Below, piece by piece: positions 6,553 to 7,083 of a DNA stretch of 7,083 nt. The notes beneath the pieces are model-generated. The model ran no database searches and had not been told where the DNA came from. It saw nothing but the letters and a program-made list of their open reading frames with translations. Within the stretch, counting starts at the first letter, position 1. Each line of letters opens with the position of its first letter. This stretch comes from Chryseobacterium gleum (lineage in GTDB: Bacteria; Bacteroidota; Bacteroidia; Flavobacteriales_C; GCA-002722245): positions 1 to 7,083 of the forward strand of contig CAMDPJ010000122.1 of the NCBI GenBank assembly GCA_945903925.1, written 5' to 3'. The translations under genes and the position numbers were made by a program.

Positions 6553-7083
6553 TTATATCTTCCCCATCATCTTCGCCACATATTTTCCAATAATATCAAA
6601 CTCTAGATTTACTGGAGTTCCTTTCTCGATGTTTTGAAAATTGGTGTGCTCATAAGTATACGGAATGATGCATACAGAGAAGGAGTCATCTTTAGAATCT
6701 ACCACCGTTAAACTAACACCATTTGCACAAATAGAACCTTTTTCAACTGTAATATCGTGTGGATGTTTTTTTGTGTACTGAAAAGTGAATTTCCAACTGC
6801 CATCTAGAAATAATTTATCCACGCAAGTAGCAATTGTGTCCACATGTCCCTGCACGATATGGCCGTCTAAAGGCTTCGCCAAAGTAAGGCATCTTTCCAA
6901 GTTTACCACATCACCAATCTTCCAAGTCGACAAAGAAGTTTTTTGCAATGTTTCATCGATAGCTGTTACACGATAAGACGAATTTGTAATTTCTACCACT
7001 GTTAAGCAAACTCCATTGTGAGCAATACTTTGGTCGATTTTTACTCCGCTTAAAAATGGTGCATCGATATAAAAATGCACATT
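6553..7083 (-). CDS. ribE: Riboflavin synthase (alpha chain), N-terminus beyond right edge
   Basis: Riboflavin synthase converts two molecules of 6,7-dimethyl-8-ribityllumazine into riboflavin and a pyrimidinedione, the last step of vitamin B2 synthesis. The visible 176 residues show both halves of the duplicated lumazine-binding fold. The first half has SIAHNGVCLTVV, DETLQKTSL, VNLERCL and DGHIVQGHVD; the second has GSICANGVSLTVV, IIPYTYEHTNF and VNLEFDIIGKYV. The frame is open to the last base. The first in-window ATG (7078-7080) aligns inside the first domain, because the usual N-terminus with the MFTGIIE-type start is missing. The true start therefore lies about 22-25 codons beyond the edge. 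The family is about 200 residues, which fits. The first-half motif reads DGH where GGH is more usual, a small deviation. No RFN riboswitch can be judged because the upstream region is outside the window. Confidence 0.95.
   Translation of the reverse strand, partial: NVHFYIDAPFLSGVKIDQSIAHNGVCLTVVEITNSSYRVTAIDETLQKTSLSTWKIGDVVNLERCLTLAKPLDGHIVQGHVDTIATCVDKLFLDGSWKFTFQYTKKHPHDITVEKGSICANGVSLTVVDSKDDSFSVCIIPYTYEHTNFQNIEKGTPVNLEFDIIGKYVAKMMGKI

Noticed and set aside
1..7083. CRISPR array, toxin-antitoxin pair, phage defence genes, insertion sequence or biosynthetic cluster
   Set aside because: I looked for repeat arrays, transposase motifs and small paired genes on both strands and saw none; the gene content is housekeeping and membrane proteins.

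Overview
The window looks like ordinary chromosomal DNA from a Bacteroidota bacterium, probably in the Flavobacteriia/Chitinophagia range. Three things point there: an AT-rich composition, a tRNA promoter of the Bacteroidota type (TTTG, 19 nt, then TAnnTTTG), and start codons without convincing Shine-Dalgarno sequences. The long multi-pass protein of the DUF2723 family fits the same group. I cannot name a genus from sequence alone.

Layout, left to right. Positions 1-1986 (minus) hold the first 662 codons of a DUF2723/GT117-like membrane protein that continues past the left edge. Positions 1987-2225 are a divergent intergenic stretch with a 13-bp direct repeat and a good tRNA promoter. A tRNA-Gln(UUG) lies at 2226-2296, followed directly by a perfect palindromic intrinsic terminator. 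A 458-residue multi-pass membrane protein of no family I can name follows at 2365-3741 (plus). It meets, 3' end to 3' end with a 6-bp overlap, a membrane-anchored FMN-binding glutamate-synthase-domain protein at 3736-5295 (minus). After a 191-bp divergent spacer comes an S66-family LD-carboxypeptidase at 5487-6380 (plus). A 172-bp convergent spacer then carries two inverted repeats, one of them a 29-bp perfect hairpin. The window ends inside riboflavin synthase (6553-7083, minus, N-terminus beyond the right edge).

How the genes relate. They do not form one pathway. Gene orientation alternates, so nearly every gene is its own transcription unit: protein O-glycosylation-like membrane enzymes, a tRNA, a flavin-dependent glutamate-synthase-like oxidoreductase, murein recycling and riboflavin biosynthesis. 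Riboflavin synthase supplies the precursor of the FMN that the glutamate-synthase-like protein should bind, but nothing shows co-regulation.

I did not find a convincing new biological system. The items most worth a second look are the unassigned 458-residue membrane protein, whose N-terminal layout resembles the DUF2723 protein across the tRNA; the terminator between tRNA-Gln and that gene; and the short intergenic palindromes, which may belong to dispersed repeat families.
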